Assembly: GCA_021785515.1 (NCBI GenBank)
Contig: JAJYEX010000003.1
Span: forward strand, 1 to 64,000
Source: Pseudomonadota bacterium
GTDB lineage: Bacteria > Pseudomonadota > Gammaproteobacteria > Acidiferrobacterales > UBA6901
Reading direction: 5' to 3'
DNA: 64,000 bases
Shown: positions 1 through 7,924 of the stretch, piece after piece
How the letters are laid out: the number at the start of each line of letters is the position of its first letter
How positions within the stretch are numbered: position 1 is the stretch's first letter
The notes under the pieces: model-generated
Databases searched by the model: none
What the model was told of the DNA's origin: nothing
What the model saw: only the letters and a program-made list of their open reading frames with translations
Program-made: the position numbers and the translations under genes

Positions 1-62
1 AGGCTGCCCTTGAGAAAGGTCCTGCGGGTTACGGTGGTCACAGTGGTCTCCTGAACAGTCAT
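1..62 (-). CDS. soxY: SoxY N-terminus (Tat signal), cut by the window edge
   Basis: Reading leftward from an ATG at 60-62, the frame stays open to the edge and gives about 20 residues ending in a twin-arginine motif, RRTFLKGS. That is how the periplasmic sulfur carrier SoxY begins, and soxY normally follows soxX, as here. A GTG at 39-41 has a good ribosome site (CAGGAG, 48-53, six bases away) and may be the true start; it keeps the RR motif. The SoxY body and its C-terminal GGCGG swinging arm lie outside the window, so the name rests on the Tat motif and the neighbour. Confidence 0.65.
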   Translation of the reverse strand, partial: MTVQETTVTTVTRRTFLKGS

Positions 63-158
63 CTGGGATGTCGGGTACACCTATTGCGGTCCGCTGCGGC
101 CTGCACGGTGACGGCGGGCGGGGTGGCGCCCGGTACGGTCACGGCCGGCAGGACCGGC

Positions 159-572
159 TCAAAGCGTTTCGAGAAAATCAATGACTTCATTGATCTGTTT
201 ATTGGTAAGAATCTTGTCGCGCCCGTACGGCGGCATGGGGCTCTGCGGATTGGCGACCGTCGGATCCCAGATCTGGGCCCGCAGCGTCGCAGGTTCGGGG
301 AAATGTTCATGAATGTCTACCAGGCGCGGTCCGATGTTGCCGGGTTCGATGGCGCCCGCGATCTCGTGACAGGCAAGGCAGTTGCCTTCCTTGCGGCTGA
401 TGACGATGCACCCGCCGATCACGGCAGGATCGGTGGGCGGATGGGCCTTGTTATGGCATTGCGCGCTGGTGGGCACATGACCGGCGGCCGCGGCGGATGT
501 GATTCCGCCCGCACCGCCCGCCAAAAGCACCGCGGCCGTTGTCCCGAGTATGACTCTGGCGGTCTTCCGCAT
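159..572 (-). CDS. soxX: Sulfur-oxidation c-type cytochrome SoxX
   Basis: SoxX is the small cytochrome c subunit of SoxAX, the periplasmic enzyme that couples thiosulfate oxidatively to the SoxYZ carrier. The 137-residue product has an N-terminal signal peptide ending near SAAAAG, one heme site CLACH in the family context GNCLACHEI, and a distal Met-ligand region MPPYG followed by ILTNKQINEVIDFL, typical of the SoxX C-terminus. An in-frame ATG lies 30 bases upstream, but the start at 572 has a strong AGGAGG about five bases before it and opens directly into the signal peptide. The next gene downstream begins like soxY, matching the usual soxXY order. Confidence 0.93.
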   Translation of the reverse strand: MRKTARVILGTTAAVLLAGGAGGITSAAAAGHVPTSAQCHNKAHPPTDPAVIGGCIVISRKEGNCLACHEIAGAIEPGNIGPRLVDIHEHFPEPATLRAQIWDPTVANPQSPMPPYGRDKILTNKQINEVIDFLETL

Positions 573-655
573 TGCTCCTCCTGACGGGTTGTTAAATTGC
601 AATCGGGCCGCGTCGCGTCGTCCGACAGGGCCGCGGCAAGCCGAAAACGTTTTGT

Positions 656-685
656 AGGATAGCGACCACAGCCGGGCAGTGGCAA
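656..685 (-). promoter_or_regulatory. Candidate sigma-70 promoter for soxXY
   Basis: On the minus strand TTGCCA (680-685) and TATCCT (656-661) are separated by 18 bases, in the gap upstream of soxX. Transcription would begin near 649, leaving about 75 bases of leader. This is a pattern match by eye only. Confidence 0.35.
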
Positions 686-774
686 GAAATTAAGCCGCCG
701 CGCCGGAAAATTTTGATGGAATAAAATCCAGATTCGGTATTACAGCAACTGCTAATGTGCCAGGGTGGTCCGGT

Positions 775-2244
775 TTACGGGGCGGTATCGAGTGCCGCCT
801 GTTCTTTGATTTGCCGGATCCTGGCATCCACGCTGGAGACGTAGTAGTAGTTGTTGCCGGCGTAGCGGCGCGCGATGGTGAGTTGCTCGATCGCCGCTGC
901 GGTATCGCCATTGAGATAGTAGTACTCGGCCAGTTCCCGGTGGGATTCAAGCAGCCGGCCGGTGTCGCCGGCGGCCACCGCCCGCATCTTGTGCAGCGTA
1001 GCGCTGTCCGGATCCGCGCGCAGCGCTGTCCGCAGCAGGGTGTGTGCCTGCCGCGCATGACCCGTTTCGAGCAGGGCGGCGGCGTAGCGTTGCATGACCG
1101 CGACATCATCCGGCGCGCTGCGCAGCAGCGCGGCGTAGCGTCCGAGGGCGGTGGCGTATTCGCCTGCCGACATCTCGATTTCGGCCTGCGCCAGGCGGAA
1201 CAGCCGGTAGTGCGGATGGCGCGCGACCAGATCGTTAATCTGTCGCAAAGCCGGGGCGAACTGCTGGTCCCGCGCCAGGGCCAGGGCGTAGCCGTACTGT
1301 TCGGCGTCCCGTTGCAGGTAGTGCCCGCTGGCGAGATTCTTGCGGAAGTAGACGACCAGGTCGTCCGGGTCATTACTGGAGATCACCCGCACCTCGGCCT
1401 GGGCGTCGAAGAATGCGGTATTGTTGGCGGGAGGGTGGTGCGGGAATTTTTCCGCCTCATTGGTCAGGTAGGCGATACGGTATGCGGTCGTCGGGTGATC
1501 GCTCAGGAATGCCGGTATGTTCGGCTCGAAACGGGTCGCGTTCCACATCAGCTTGAAAAAGCGCGGCATGGCGGTGGCGTTGTAGCCGGTGGCGTTGAGT
1601 GTCTGCATTCCGATACGGTCGGCTTCCGCCTCGAATCCGCGTGAATAATGCAGCTGGGTCTGGGCCACGGCGGCATTGCTCAGCGCGATTGTGGCGATGC
1701 CTCCTTCCGGACTTCCGGTGCCGGCCAGCACCAGGCCGGCGAGCATGGCTGCCATGGCGGGCAGCGAAAAGCGCTTGGACTGGGCGATTTCGCGGATGAC
1801 GTGGTGCTGGGTGACGTGCGCGATTTCGTGCGACAGCACCGCGGCCAGTTCGGATTCGCTGCGGGCGGTGAGGATCAAGCCCGCATACACGCCGATGTAT
1901 CCGCCCGGGACCGAAAACGAATTGATCGTCGGGGTGTTGATGATGAAGAAATGGAAGTGCTGACCGGCGGCGCTGGTGTGGGCGACGAGCTTCTGACCGA
2001 GGTTTTCGAGGTACTGGTTGAGCTCGGGATCGTGGACAATATTCATCTCGTGGCGCGCACGCCGCATGAAATCCGCGCCGAGCTGTTTTTCCTGCTGTGG
2101 AGTCACCACCGCGTAGGCCTCGTTGCCCAGGCTCGGGAGATTGGTGCCCAGGGTCGGATTCCCGGTGGCGGCCTGGGCATTGCCAAGCATTGCCGCGAGG
2201 GTCGCGGTGAGGACCAGCGTGCGTGTCCAGGATCGGCCCATCAT
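775..2244 (-). CDS. bepA: Periplasmic M48 metalloprotease with TPR tail, BepA/YfgC-like
   Basis: Zinc protease/chaperone of the M48 family; BepA acts in the periplasm in outer-membrane protein assembly and quality control. The product is 489 residues, the usual length for the family. A signal peptide ends near residue 26 (AQAA). The zinc site HEIAH is at 139-143 and the third ligand lies in GFEAEADRIG near 203-212. Residues from about 290 on are helical and TPR-like, as in BepA. It lies between sox and sHdr genes but shows no sequence link to sulfur metabolism. The start is MM at 2244/2241; no strong ribosome site separates them. Confidence 0.9.
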   Translation of the reverse strand: MMGRSWTRTLVLTATLAAMLGNAQAATGNPTLGTNLPSLGNEAYAVVTPQQEKQLGADFMRRARHEMNIVHDPELNQYLENLGQKLVAHTSAAGQHFHFFIINTPTINSFSVPGGYIGVYAGLILTARSESELAAVLSHEIAHVTQHHVIREIAQSKRFSLPAMAAMLAGLVLAGTGSPEGGIATIALSNAAVAQTQLHYSRGFEAEADRIGMQTLNATGYNATAMPRFFKLMWNATRFEPNIPAFLSDHPTTAYRIAYLTNEAEKFPHHPPANNTAFFDAQAEVRVISSNDPDDLVVYFRKNLASGHYLQRDAEQYGYALALARDQQFAPALRQINDLVARHPHYRLFRLAQAEIEMSAGEYATALGRYAALLRSAPDDVAVMQRYAAALLETGHARQAHTLLRTALRADPDSATLHKMRAVAAGDTGRLLESHRELAEYYYLNGDTAAAIEQLTIARRYAGNNYYYVSSVDARIRQIKEQAALDTAP

Positions 2245-2488
2245 GTCGTTACCGGTCTGCGCCTCGCGCAGCGTTGTGTCGGTTGGTGGCTCAGGGGACG
2301 GTTCGCGGCCGCCCGGGTGGTCTGCGGCCGGCGCGACCGGGCAAACCCCGCATCGGTGGCGGGATGTGCCGCGCCATCAATATGGTAGCGCAACGCGTTG
2401 CGGTCGTCATGGCGCCGCTCTTCCTTTGGACAGCGGTTCCGGTTGGGGGACTGGCCGGAAAAGGCTGCCGGGTTGCGCGGGCGTCCGC

Positions 2489-2794
2489 CTATTTACCCAT
2501 GTGCGGCGAGGAGGAATAGCGTTCCATGCTGGTGCGATCGGCCCAGTTGCTCTCGCTCAGGATGGCGTCCGGGATGACGAACCGGTTCTCTGCGGAAACC
2601 GGGGTGGTCCGGACGATCCGGATGATGTCGTCGTAGGCGAATTTGCCCAGCGCGCCGCCCTGATCTGTTCTGCGTGCGACCATGAACTTGTCATACAGGC
2701 AATAGGGATAGATGTTCGCGGGGCGCAGCTTGCCTGCCGGATCGCGCCAGGTGATCGTATAGCGGGTATGCGGTGCAAAGTCTTCTTTCTTCAC
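2489..2794 (-). CDS. Conserved-looking small protein of unknown function
   Basis: I do not recognise this 101-residue cytoplasmic protein. It has no signal peptide, membrane segment or cysteine pair. It is rich in charged and aromatic residues and looks like a small beta-rich fold (HTRYTITWRDPAGKLRPANIY, then a central FAYDDIIRIVRT). The start is a GTG at 2792-2794 preceded by a strong GGAGGTGA four bases away, which argues for a real gene. It is monocistronic, between the protease gene and the divergent rhodanese gene that opens the sHdr region. A role tied to the sulfur genes is possible but only positional. Confidence 0.6.
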   Translation of the reverse strand: MKKEDFAPHTRYTITWRDPAGKLRPANIYPYCLYDKFMVARRTDQGGALGKFAYDDIIRIVRTTPVSAENRFVIPDAILSESNWADRTSMERYSSSPHMGK

Positions 2795-3038
2795 GCGGTC
2801 ACCTCCAGGTCTTGGGCGGGATGGGGATGGAAGCCGGCCGAGATCCGGACCGTCGCTTTTCCCCGATGCCTGATAACCATTCAGAAAACGTGGGTTCAGC
2901 CCACAGCCATCGCCTTACCGGTTCGGGTCTATGGCAATTGGTGCCGGAACCGGCTAAGCTAAGAAACTAAAGAAATTCTGAATCTACTAATATACTTAAT
3001 CTGAGTGATAATTCTATTTCCTGTTGAGGAATTATACA

Positions 3039-3371
3039 ATGTACGGCTTCGATGAACTGGAGGTATCCGAACTGCAAGCCTGGCGGGACGCCGGCGAACG
3101 CGGCATCGAACTTATTGACGTGCGCACGCCCGCGGAGGTTGCGCGTGGCGCGATTCCGGGCGCGCGCCATATCCCGCTGCATCTGCTGCCGCTGCGCGAA
3201 CAGGAGCTCGATGGCGCGCAGCGCGTGGTATTTTACTGCCAGACCGGAGCCCGTTCGGCGCAGGCCTGCGCCTTTCTGGCGGCGCGGGGGCGGCGGAACA
3301 TTTATAATCTGCGCGGCGGCATTCGTGCATGGCAGCGCAGCGGCGAGGGATCGGTCGTTGAGGTGGCCTGA
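3039..3371 (+). CDS. rhd: Single-domain rhodanese of the sHdr locus
   Basis: Rhodaneses move sulfane sulfur through a persulfide on an active-site cysteine. In sHdr and Dsr sulfur oxidisers a rhodanese-TusA-DsrE2 set hands cytoplasmic sulfane sulfur along to the oxidising complex. The 110-residue product is one rhodanese domain with the catalytic loop CQTGARS (Cys67), the family motif LIDVRTPAEVARGAIPGA and a closing LRGGIRAW. The ATG at 3039 has GAGGA eight bases upstream; a TTG 15 bases earlier is less likely. tusA and dsrE2 follow in order. Confidence 0.92.
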   Translation: MYGFDELEVSELQAWRDAGERGIELIDVRTPAEVARGAIPGARHIPLHLLPLREQELDGAQRVVFYCQTGARSAQACAFLAARGRRNIYNLRGGIRAWQRSGEGSVVEVA

Positions 3372-3544
3372 GTCGCAGGATTGTTGTACAAAGTACGGGG
3401 TAAGGAGGCGGTAAGGCATTCGGTAGTCCGCAGGGCGCCTGATAGGGCGGTCTAATGGAGGATGCGGTACGATCGGTGCGGATCAATATAGTAATGGTAG
3501 GTGGGGTATCAGGGTATTGCCTAATTCCGAACAGGAGGAAAAAA

Positions 3545-3772
3545 ATGGCTGACAAAGAACTTGATGCACGCGGATTGAATTGCCCGCTTCCGATTCTGCG
3601 GACCAAGAAGATGCTGAATGATCTGACCGGTGGCCAGACGTTGCGCGTGGTGGCGACGGATCCTGGTGCCGTGAAGGATTTTCAGGCTTTCGCCAAGCAG
3701 ACCGGCAATGAGCTGCTCGAGTCCGCGGAGGCCAATGGCGAATACACGTTCATACTGAAGAAGAAGGCCTGA
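3545..3772 (+). CDS. tusA: Sulfur-carrier protein TusA
   Basis: TusA carries sulfane sulfur as a persulfide on a single cysteine and passes it to partner proteins. The 75-residue product has the family signature at its N-terminus, DARGLNCPLPILRTKK, with Cys13 in the CPxP motif, and the usual two-layer pattern ending in TFILKKKA. The ATG at 3545 follows a strong AGGAGG; a longer reading frame upstream lacks TusA-like sequence. It sits between the rhodanese and dsrE2 genes, the standard three-gene transfer module next to hdr genes in sulfur oxidisers. Confidence 0.95.
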   Translation: MADKELDARGLNCPLPILRTKKMLNDLTGGQTLRVVATDPGAVKDFQAFAKQTGNELLESAEANGEYTFILKKKA

Positions 3773-3840
3773 GGGTTCCGTGCGGCGACGGCTGCGCGGG
3801 CTGGGATATCGTGTTTAGCAATGAAATGAGGTTTTAAGTC

Positions 3841-4350
3841 ATGTCCGATGCCAAGAAACTGGCGATCATAGCGACGAAGGGTACGCTCGACTGGGCCTAT
3901 CCCCCGTTCATCCTGGCCTCTACAGCCGCCGCCCTCGGGTACGATGTGCAGGTGTTCTTCACGTTCTACGGGTTGCAGCTGCTGCGCAAGAAACTGGACC
4001 TCAAGGTCAGTCCTCTGGGCAATCCCGGCATGCCGATGAAGATGCCGTTCGGGCCGAAGTGGTTCAAGAACATCAACTGGAATATCCCGAACCTGGTGCA
4101 GTCGCTGGTTCCCGGGTATGAGTCCCTCGCCACGACCCTCATGAAGCAGACGGTCAAGAACAACGGTGTGGCGTCCATTCCCGATCTGCGCGAACTCTGT
4201 CGCGAAGCCGATGTCAAATTCATCGCGTGCCAGATGACCGTGGAACTGTTCGGGTTCGACCACAGCGATTTCATCGACGGTCTCGAGTTCGGTGGCGCGG
4301 CGACGTTTTTCGAGTTTGCAGGCGAGTCGGATGTCTGTCTGTTCATTTGA
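3841..4350 (+). CDS. dsrE2: DsrE2-family sulfurtransferase (sHdr-locus copy)
   Basis: DsrE2 proteins belong to the DsrE/DsrF-like superfamily and bind sulfane sulfur; here the partner would be TusA. The 169-residue product opens with LAIIATKGTLDWAYPP, continues with hydrophobic FILAST and VFFTFYGL segments, has a cysteine in FIACQMTVELFG and a second one four residues from the C-terminus (SDVCLFI). A close paralogue lies at 56712-57332, sharing long identical stretches (NPxMPMKMPFGPKWF, NNGVAS/NKGVAS) and both cysteines. The gene follows tusA by about 70 bases and is separated from hdrC1 by about 300 bases with a promoter, so it may end one transcription unit. Confidence 0.9.
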   Translation: MSDAKKLAIIATKGTLDWAYPPFILASTAAALGYDVQVFFTFYGLQLLRKKLDLKVSPLGNPGMPMKMPFGPKWFKNINWNIPNLVQSLVPGYESLATTLMKQTVKNNGVASIPDLRELCREADVKFIACQMTVELFGFDHSDFIDGLEFGGAATFFEFAGESDVCLFI

Positions 4351-4361
4351 GTCAGGGTTAA

Positions 4362-4407
4362 GGCACCGTCCGGCCCACCGGATCCGCTGACAGTGCGGTC
4401 CGGTGCC
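4362..4407 (+). other. Structured intergenic segment downstream of dsrE2
   Basis: GGCACCG (4362-4368) can pair with CGGTGCC (4401-4407), enclosing an inner hairpin TCCGG-CCCA-CCGGA (4369-4382). There is no T-run after it, so it is not a canonical terminator. It could slow transcription or stabilise the rhodanese-tusA-dsrE2 message. Confidence 0.3.
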
Positions 4408-4589
4408 GGGTGGTCGCTGCGAAGCGCTGCATGGTCTGGGCGATCGGGCAAGTAGTTCGCCCGGGCTGTTTCGGGTTCTTGGGTCTCTTGTCGGAGCCGT
4501 CCGTGCACCGGCCAGCGATATTTCCGGGGTGGATTCAAGGCAAGGGGGATCTTCCTCAGACGTACCCATTTTCCTGAAGGCGCGTATAC

Positions 4590-4618
4590 TTGACTGCAGG
4601 AGTCAGATTAGATATAAG
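4590..4618 (+). promoter_or_regulatory. Strong sigma-70 promoter of the sHdr operon, with a dyad over the -35 box
   Basis: TTGACT (4590-4595) and TATAAG (4613-4618) are exactly 17 bases apart. A perfect inverted repeat TGACT-GCAGG-AGTCA (4591-4605) covers the -35 element and spacer start, a position where a bound repressor would block RNA polymerase. The leader to hdrC1 is about 30 bases and AT-rich, with GGAG before the ATG. sHdr clusters in some bacteria are controlled by ArsR-type repressors; no such gene is in this window. Confidence 0.6.
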
Positions 4619-4655
4619 TAAATAATGATTTTCTAATATATTTTCGGAGATCCCG

Positions 4656-5348
4656 ATGGCGACGTATGCCGAAATGCAGGAAATCTACGATGACATCCGC
4701 AGTGATTTCCGTTTTGACCACGAACTCAATGGCTGCCTGAACTGCGGGATCTGTACCGCCACCTGTCCGGCAGCCCAGTACTACGACTTCAGTCCGCGCG
4801 AGATTGTACAGCTGCTGTGGACCGAGAACGTCGAACAGATCTATGACGCGATGCAGGAAAAGATCTGGGCCTGCGCCCAGTGCATGACCTGCGCCGCGCG
4901 CTGTCCCTTCAAGAATTCCCCGGGCGGTCTCATCGCCATCATGCGTGAAGTATCGATCAAGCATGGCATGCAGTCTGCCAAGGACGTGCTGCGTCCCTTC
5001 GGACGCGTCATGCTCAAGCTCATCACGACGGGCAATCAGCTGTCGCCCGACATGATCCAGCCCGATCATTTTCCCGACTGGGGTCCGAACATCCAGAAAG
5101 TGGAAGGCAATCTCAAGCTGCTGCGCAAGGCCATTCCGATGCGCACGCTTCAGACCACCGATACCGCGTGGGACGTCTCGCTCAAGACCTCGGTGGAGAT
5201 GTATACCATCTGGGAAATGACCGGCGTGCTCACCTCCCTCGAGATCGTCGACGAGAACCTGTTTGACGTCATTCAGGATTTCATCGACGAGAAACGCGAG
5301 GACTACCAGGACTGGCTCGAGGAGCACGAAGACAAGGAGAAGAAGTGA
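4656..5348 (+). CDS. hdrC1: sHdrC1, iron-sulfur subunit of the sulfur-oxidising Hdr-like complex
   Basis: HdrC-type subunits carry two [4Fe-4S] clusters and pass electrons between HdrA and HdrB. The 230-residue product has both cluster motifs: C27-x2-C30-x2-C33-x3-C37 followed by Pro, and C73-x2-C76-x2-C79-x3-C83 followed by Pro. The C-terminal third is acidic and helical with no membrane segment, so the protein is cytoplasmic. It is the first gene of hdrC1-B1-A-hyp-C2-B2, the order of sHdr operons in sulfur oxidisers, where the complex is thought to oxidise protein-bound sulfane sulfur to sulfite. Confidence 0.95.
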   Translation: MATYAEMQEIYDDIRSDFRFDHELNGCLNCGICTATCPAAQYYDFSPREIVQLLWTENVEQIYDAMQEKIWACAQCMTCAARCPFKNSPGGLIAIMREVSIKHGMQSAKDVLRPFGRVMLKLITTGNQLSPDMIQPDHFPDWGPNIQKVEGNLKLLRKAIPMRTLQTTDTAWDVSLKTSVEMYTIWEMTGVLTSLEIVDENLFDVIQDFIDEKREDYQDWLEEHEDKEKK

Positions 5349-5398
5349 GAGCCGCCTGGCGCCGATATGCCGTCTGAAACCGTAAGGAGTGCCCAGCC

Positions 5399-6811
5399 AT
5401 GAATCCGAAAGACTTTACCCCCGGCAACCACAACATGAGCGCCCAGGGGGCGGGCCCGGGAGCGATGAAACCGGGTTTCCACAATACCGACGGGCAGGGC
5501 ATTGCCGGTCACGGGTCGTTCTTCCAGCCCACCAATCTCTCACCCGAGGATGCCGCGAAAGCGACGGAGTGGGTGCGCAAACATGTCGACCGCCGCACCA
5601 TCGACCTCGGTGAACGCATGGAAGATGTGCGCGACCACATGCGTGAGCTCGAGAAGGATGGCCAGATCATCGTTCATCGTATCGGCGATCAGCACGAACC
5701 GAAGGTGGTGAAGACGCTTTTCGGCTGGGACAAGCGGATTCCGACCAAGCAGCTGTGGCATCACAAGTCCTGCGGGCAGTGCGGCAACATTCCCGGCTAT
5801 CCGACCTCGCTGCTGTGGCTGATGAACAAGTTCGGCTTTGTTCCCGGCAAGGATTATCTCGACGAGACTGACCAGACCTCCTGCACCGCCTGGAACTATC
5901 ACGGCTCGGGCATCGGCAACGTCGAGTCGCTGGCGGCCGTGTTCCTGCGCAACTTCCACCAGGCGTATGTCTCGGGCAAGCAGCACGGCTTCGAGCTCGG
6001 GCACTTCTTTCCGCTGGTGCACTGCGGCACCTCGTTCGGAAACTACAAGGAGATCCGCAAGTACCTGGTCGAGTCGGCGGAGCTGCGCGAGAAGGTCACC
6101 AAGATTCTGGGCCGGCTCGGCCGGCTGGTCGACGGCAAGATCGTCATACCGGAGGAGATCGTGCACTACTCCGAATGGGTGCACGTGATGCGCAACCGCA
6201 TCGCCTCGGAGCTTCAGACCATCGACATGTCGCACCTGCGGGTGACCATGCATGTGGCCTGCCACTACTACAAGATGATCCACGAGGACGCGGTGTACGA
6301 TCCCGAGACCCTGGGCGGTAACCGCACTGCAATTGGCACGGCGCTCGCCCAGGCGCTCGGCGCCCAGGTGATCGATTACTCGACCTGGTACGACTGCTGC
6401 GGATTCGGGTTCCGGCACATCATTTCCGAGCGCGAGTTCGTGCGCTCCTTCACCATGGACCGCAAGATCCGGGTGGCCAAGGAGGAGGCGCGGGCGGATG
6501 TGATGCTGGGCAACGACACCGGGTGCATCACCACGATGGACAAGAATCAGTGGATCGGGAAGGCGCATGGCAAGAACTTCCAGGTCCCGATCATGGCGGA
6601 CGTCCAGTTTGCGGCCCTGGCCTGCGGGGCGGATCCGTTCAAGATCGTGCAGCTGCAGTGGCACGCCTCGCCGTGCGAGGAGCTGGTCGAGAAGATCGGC
6701 ATCGACTGGAACGCGGCCAAGGCCGGTTTTGAGGCTTACCTGAAGCAGGTGGAGCAGGGCAACATCGAGTATCTCTATGATCCGGAACTGGCGCTGGGAG
6801 GAAAGGCCTGA
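5399..6811 (+). CDS. hdrB1: sHdrB1, CCG-domain catalytic-type subunit
   Basis: HdrB subunits bind non-cubane iron-sulfur clusters through CCG domains and form the disulfide-converting site. The 470-residue product is long for HdrB because of an N-terminal extension of about 110 residues, a feature of sHdrB1. Cysteine-rich regions follow: SCGQCGN, TSCTAWNYHG, VHCGTSFG, then HVACHYYK and DCCGFGFRH with the CCG signature, and later TGC and SPC. The ATG at 5399 has AAGGAG about nine bases upstream. It starts 50 bases after hdrC1 and ends two bases before hdrA, so the genes are co-transcribed. Confidence 0.93.
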   Translation: MNPKDFTPGNHNMSAQGAGPGAMKPGFHNTDGQGIAGHGSFFQPTNLSPEDAAKATEWVRKHVDRRTIDLGERMEDVRDHMRELEKDGQIIVHRIGDQHEPKVVKTLFGWDKRIPTKQLWHHKSCGQCGNIPGYPTSLLWLMNKFGFVPGKDYLDETDQTSCTAWNYHGSGIGNVESLAAVFLRNFHQAYVSGKQHGFELGHFFPLVHCGTSFGNYKEIRKYLVESAELREKVTKILGRLGRLVDGKIVIPEEIVHYSEWVHVMRNRIASELQTIDMSHLRVTMHVACHYYKMIHEDAVYDPETLGGNRTAIGTALAQALGAQVIDYSTWYDCCGFGFRHIISEREFVRSFTMDRKIRVAKEEARADVMLGNDTGCITTMDKNQWIGKAHGKNFQVPIMADVQFAALACGADPFKIVQLQWHASPCEELVEKIGIDWNAAKAGFEAYLKQVEQGNIEYLYDPELALGGKA

Positions 6812-6813
6812 CA

Positions 6814-7866
6814 ATGCAGAATACTGTGCTGGTAGTGGGCGGTGGTCCGGCGGGGCTGTCAGCCTGTGCCGGAGTGATCGGGGCCGGCAGGAACGTGGTG
6901 CTGGTGGAGAAGGAAGACCGGTTGGGCGGAGCGCCCATCCTGTCGGGCTACGCCAAGCTGGTGCCCTCGGGCGAATGGGCCAAGGATGCGATCGGCCGCA
7001 TGGTGAAGCATGTGGAGGACTCGCCGGCCGCGAAAGTCTACAAGAGCACCAGGGTGGTCAGCCTTGATGGCGGGCCCGGCAATTTCACCGCGACGCTCAG
7101 CAATGGCGAGAAGGTGAGTGCCGGATCGGTCGTGCTCACGACCGGCTTCACGCATTTCGATTCGATCAACAAGCCCGAATGGGGCTTCGGCACCTTCGAA
7201 GATGTGATGACGACCACCCAGATGGAGCAGATGGTGGCGAGCGGCAAGATCGCCTGTCCATCCGACGGGCGGGTTCCCGAACGCGTGTGCATCCTGCTGT
7301 GTGTCGGTTCGCGCGACCGCCAGATCGGCCGCGAGTGGTGCTCCAAGATCTGCTGTACCGTCTCCACCAACCTGGCCATGGAGATCAAGGAGATCTCGCC
7401 GCAGACCGACGTGTTCATCTATTACATGGATATCCGCACCTTCGGCCTGTACGAGGACAAGTTCTACTGGAAGTCCCAGGAGGAATTCAAGACCAAGTTC
7501 GTGAAGGCGCGTATCGCCGAGGTCACCCGTGCCCCCGACGGCAAGCGCCTGCTCGTGAAGGGCGAGGATACGCTGGTGAAGCGCCCGATCGTGATTCCCT
7601 TCGATATCGTGGTGCATGCCATCGGCATGGATCCGAACCTGGAGAACACGGAGATCGCACGGGTGTTCGGCATCGGCCTGGAGAAGCACGGGTTTATCGA
7701 CCGCGCCGAGCACTACACCAATACCTGCGGCACGACCCGCCGCGGAATCTACGTGGCAGGAGCAGCGCTCGGGCCGGAGACCATAGACGACTCGATCTCC
7801 CAGGGACAGGCTGCCGCCTCGCGTGCGGTGGCCGATCTGTATGCTCTGGTTCAGAAGACAGCCTGA
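6814..7866 (+). CDS. hdrA: sHdrA, FAD-binding electron-bifurcation-type subunit
   Basis: HdrA is the flavoprotein core of the complex. The 350-residue product is the short sHdr form. It begins with a dinucleotide-binding fold (VVGGGPAG, residues 7-14) and VLVEKEDRLGG. A cysteine group C148, C159, C163, C176, C180 and C181 (CILLCVGSRD...WCSKICC) can hold an iron-sulfur cluster. The C-terminal YVAGAALGPETIDDSISQG is the second flavin-contact region. Archaeal HdrA has extra ferredoxin domains that are absent here, as is normal for sHdrA. The gene starts two bases after hdrB1 ends. Confidence 0.95.
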   Translation: MQNTVLVVGGGPAGLSACAGVIGAGRNVVLVEKEDRLGGAPILSGYAKLVPSGEWAKDAIGRMVKHVEDSPAAKVYKSTRVVSLDGGPGNFTATLSNGEKVSAGSVVLTTGFTHFDSINKPEWGFGTFEDVMTTTQMEQMVASGKIACPSDGRVPERVCILLCVGSRDRQIGREWCSKICCTVSTNLAMEIKEISPQTDVFIYYMDIRTFGLYEDKFYWKSQEEFKTKFVKARIAEVTRAPDGKRLLVKGEDTLVKRPIVIPFDIVVHAIGMDPNLENTEIARVFGIGLEKHGFIDRAEHYTNTCGTTRRGIYVAGAALGPETIDDSISQGQAAASRAVADLYALVQKTA

Positions 7867-7924
7867 GACGGCCGCTTCCGGCGGCGACAGCGAAGCGGTG
7901 GTGGCGCTGCCGATGGGGGCGGCG

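Noticed and set aside
742-760. Minus-strand TGGCAC...TTGC near 742-760 as a sigma-54 site
   Set aside because: The two elements are eight bases apart instead of five, so the required spacing fails.
757-1644. Plus-strand open frame opposite the M48 protease gene
   Set aside because: The minus strand carries an intact HEIAH protease; the plus frame has no recognisable domain or ribosome site.
5540-6814. Long minus-strand frame opposite hdrB1
   Set aside because: Antisense shadow of a gene with CCG cysteine motifs; composition is histidine/leucine-rich noise.
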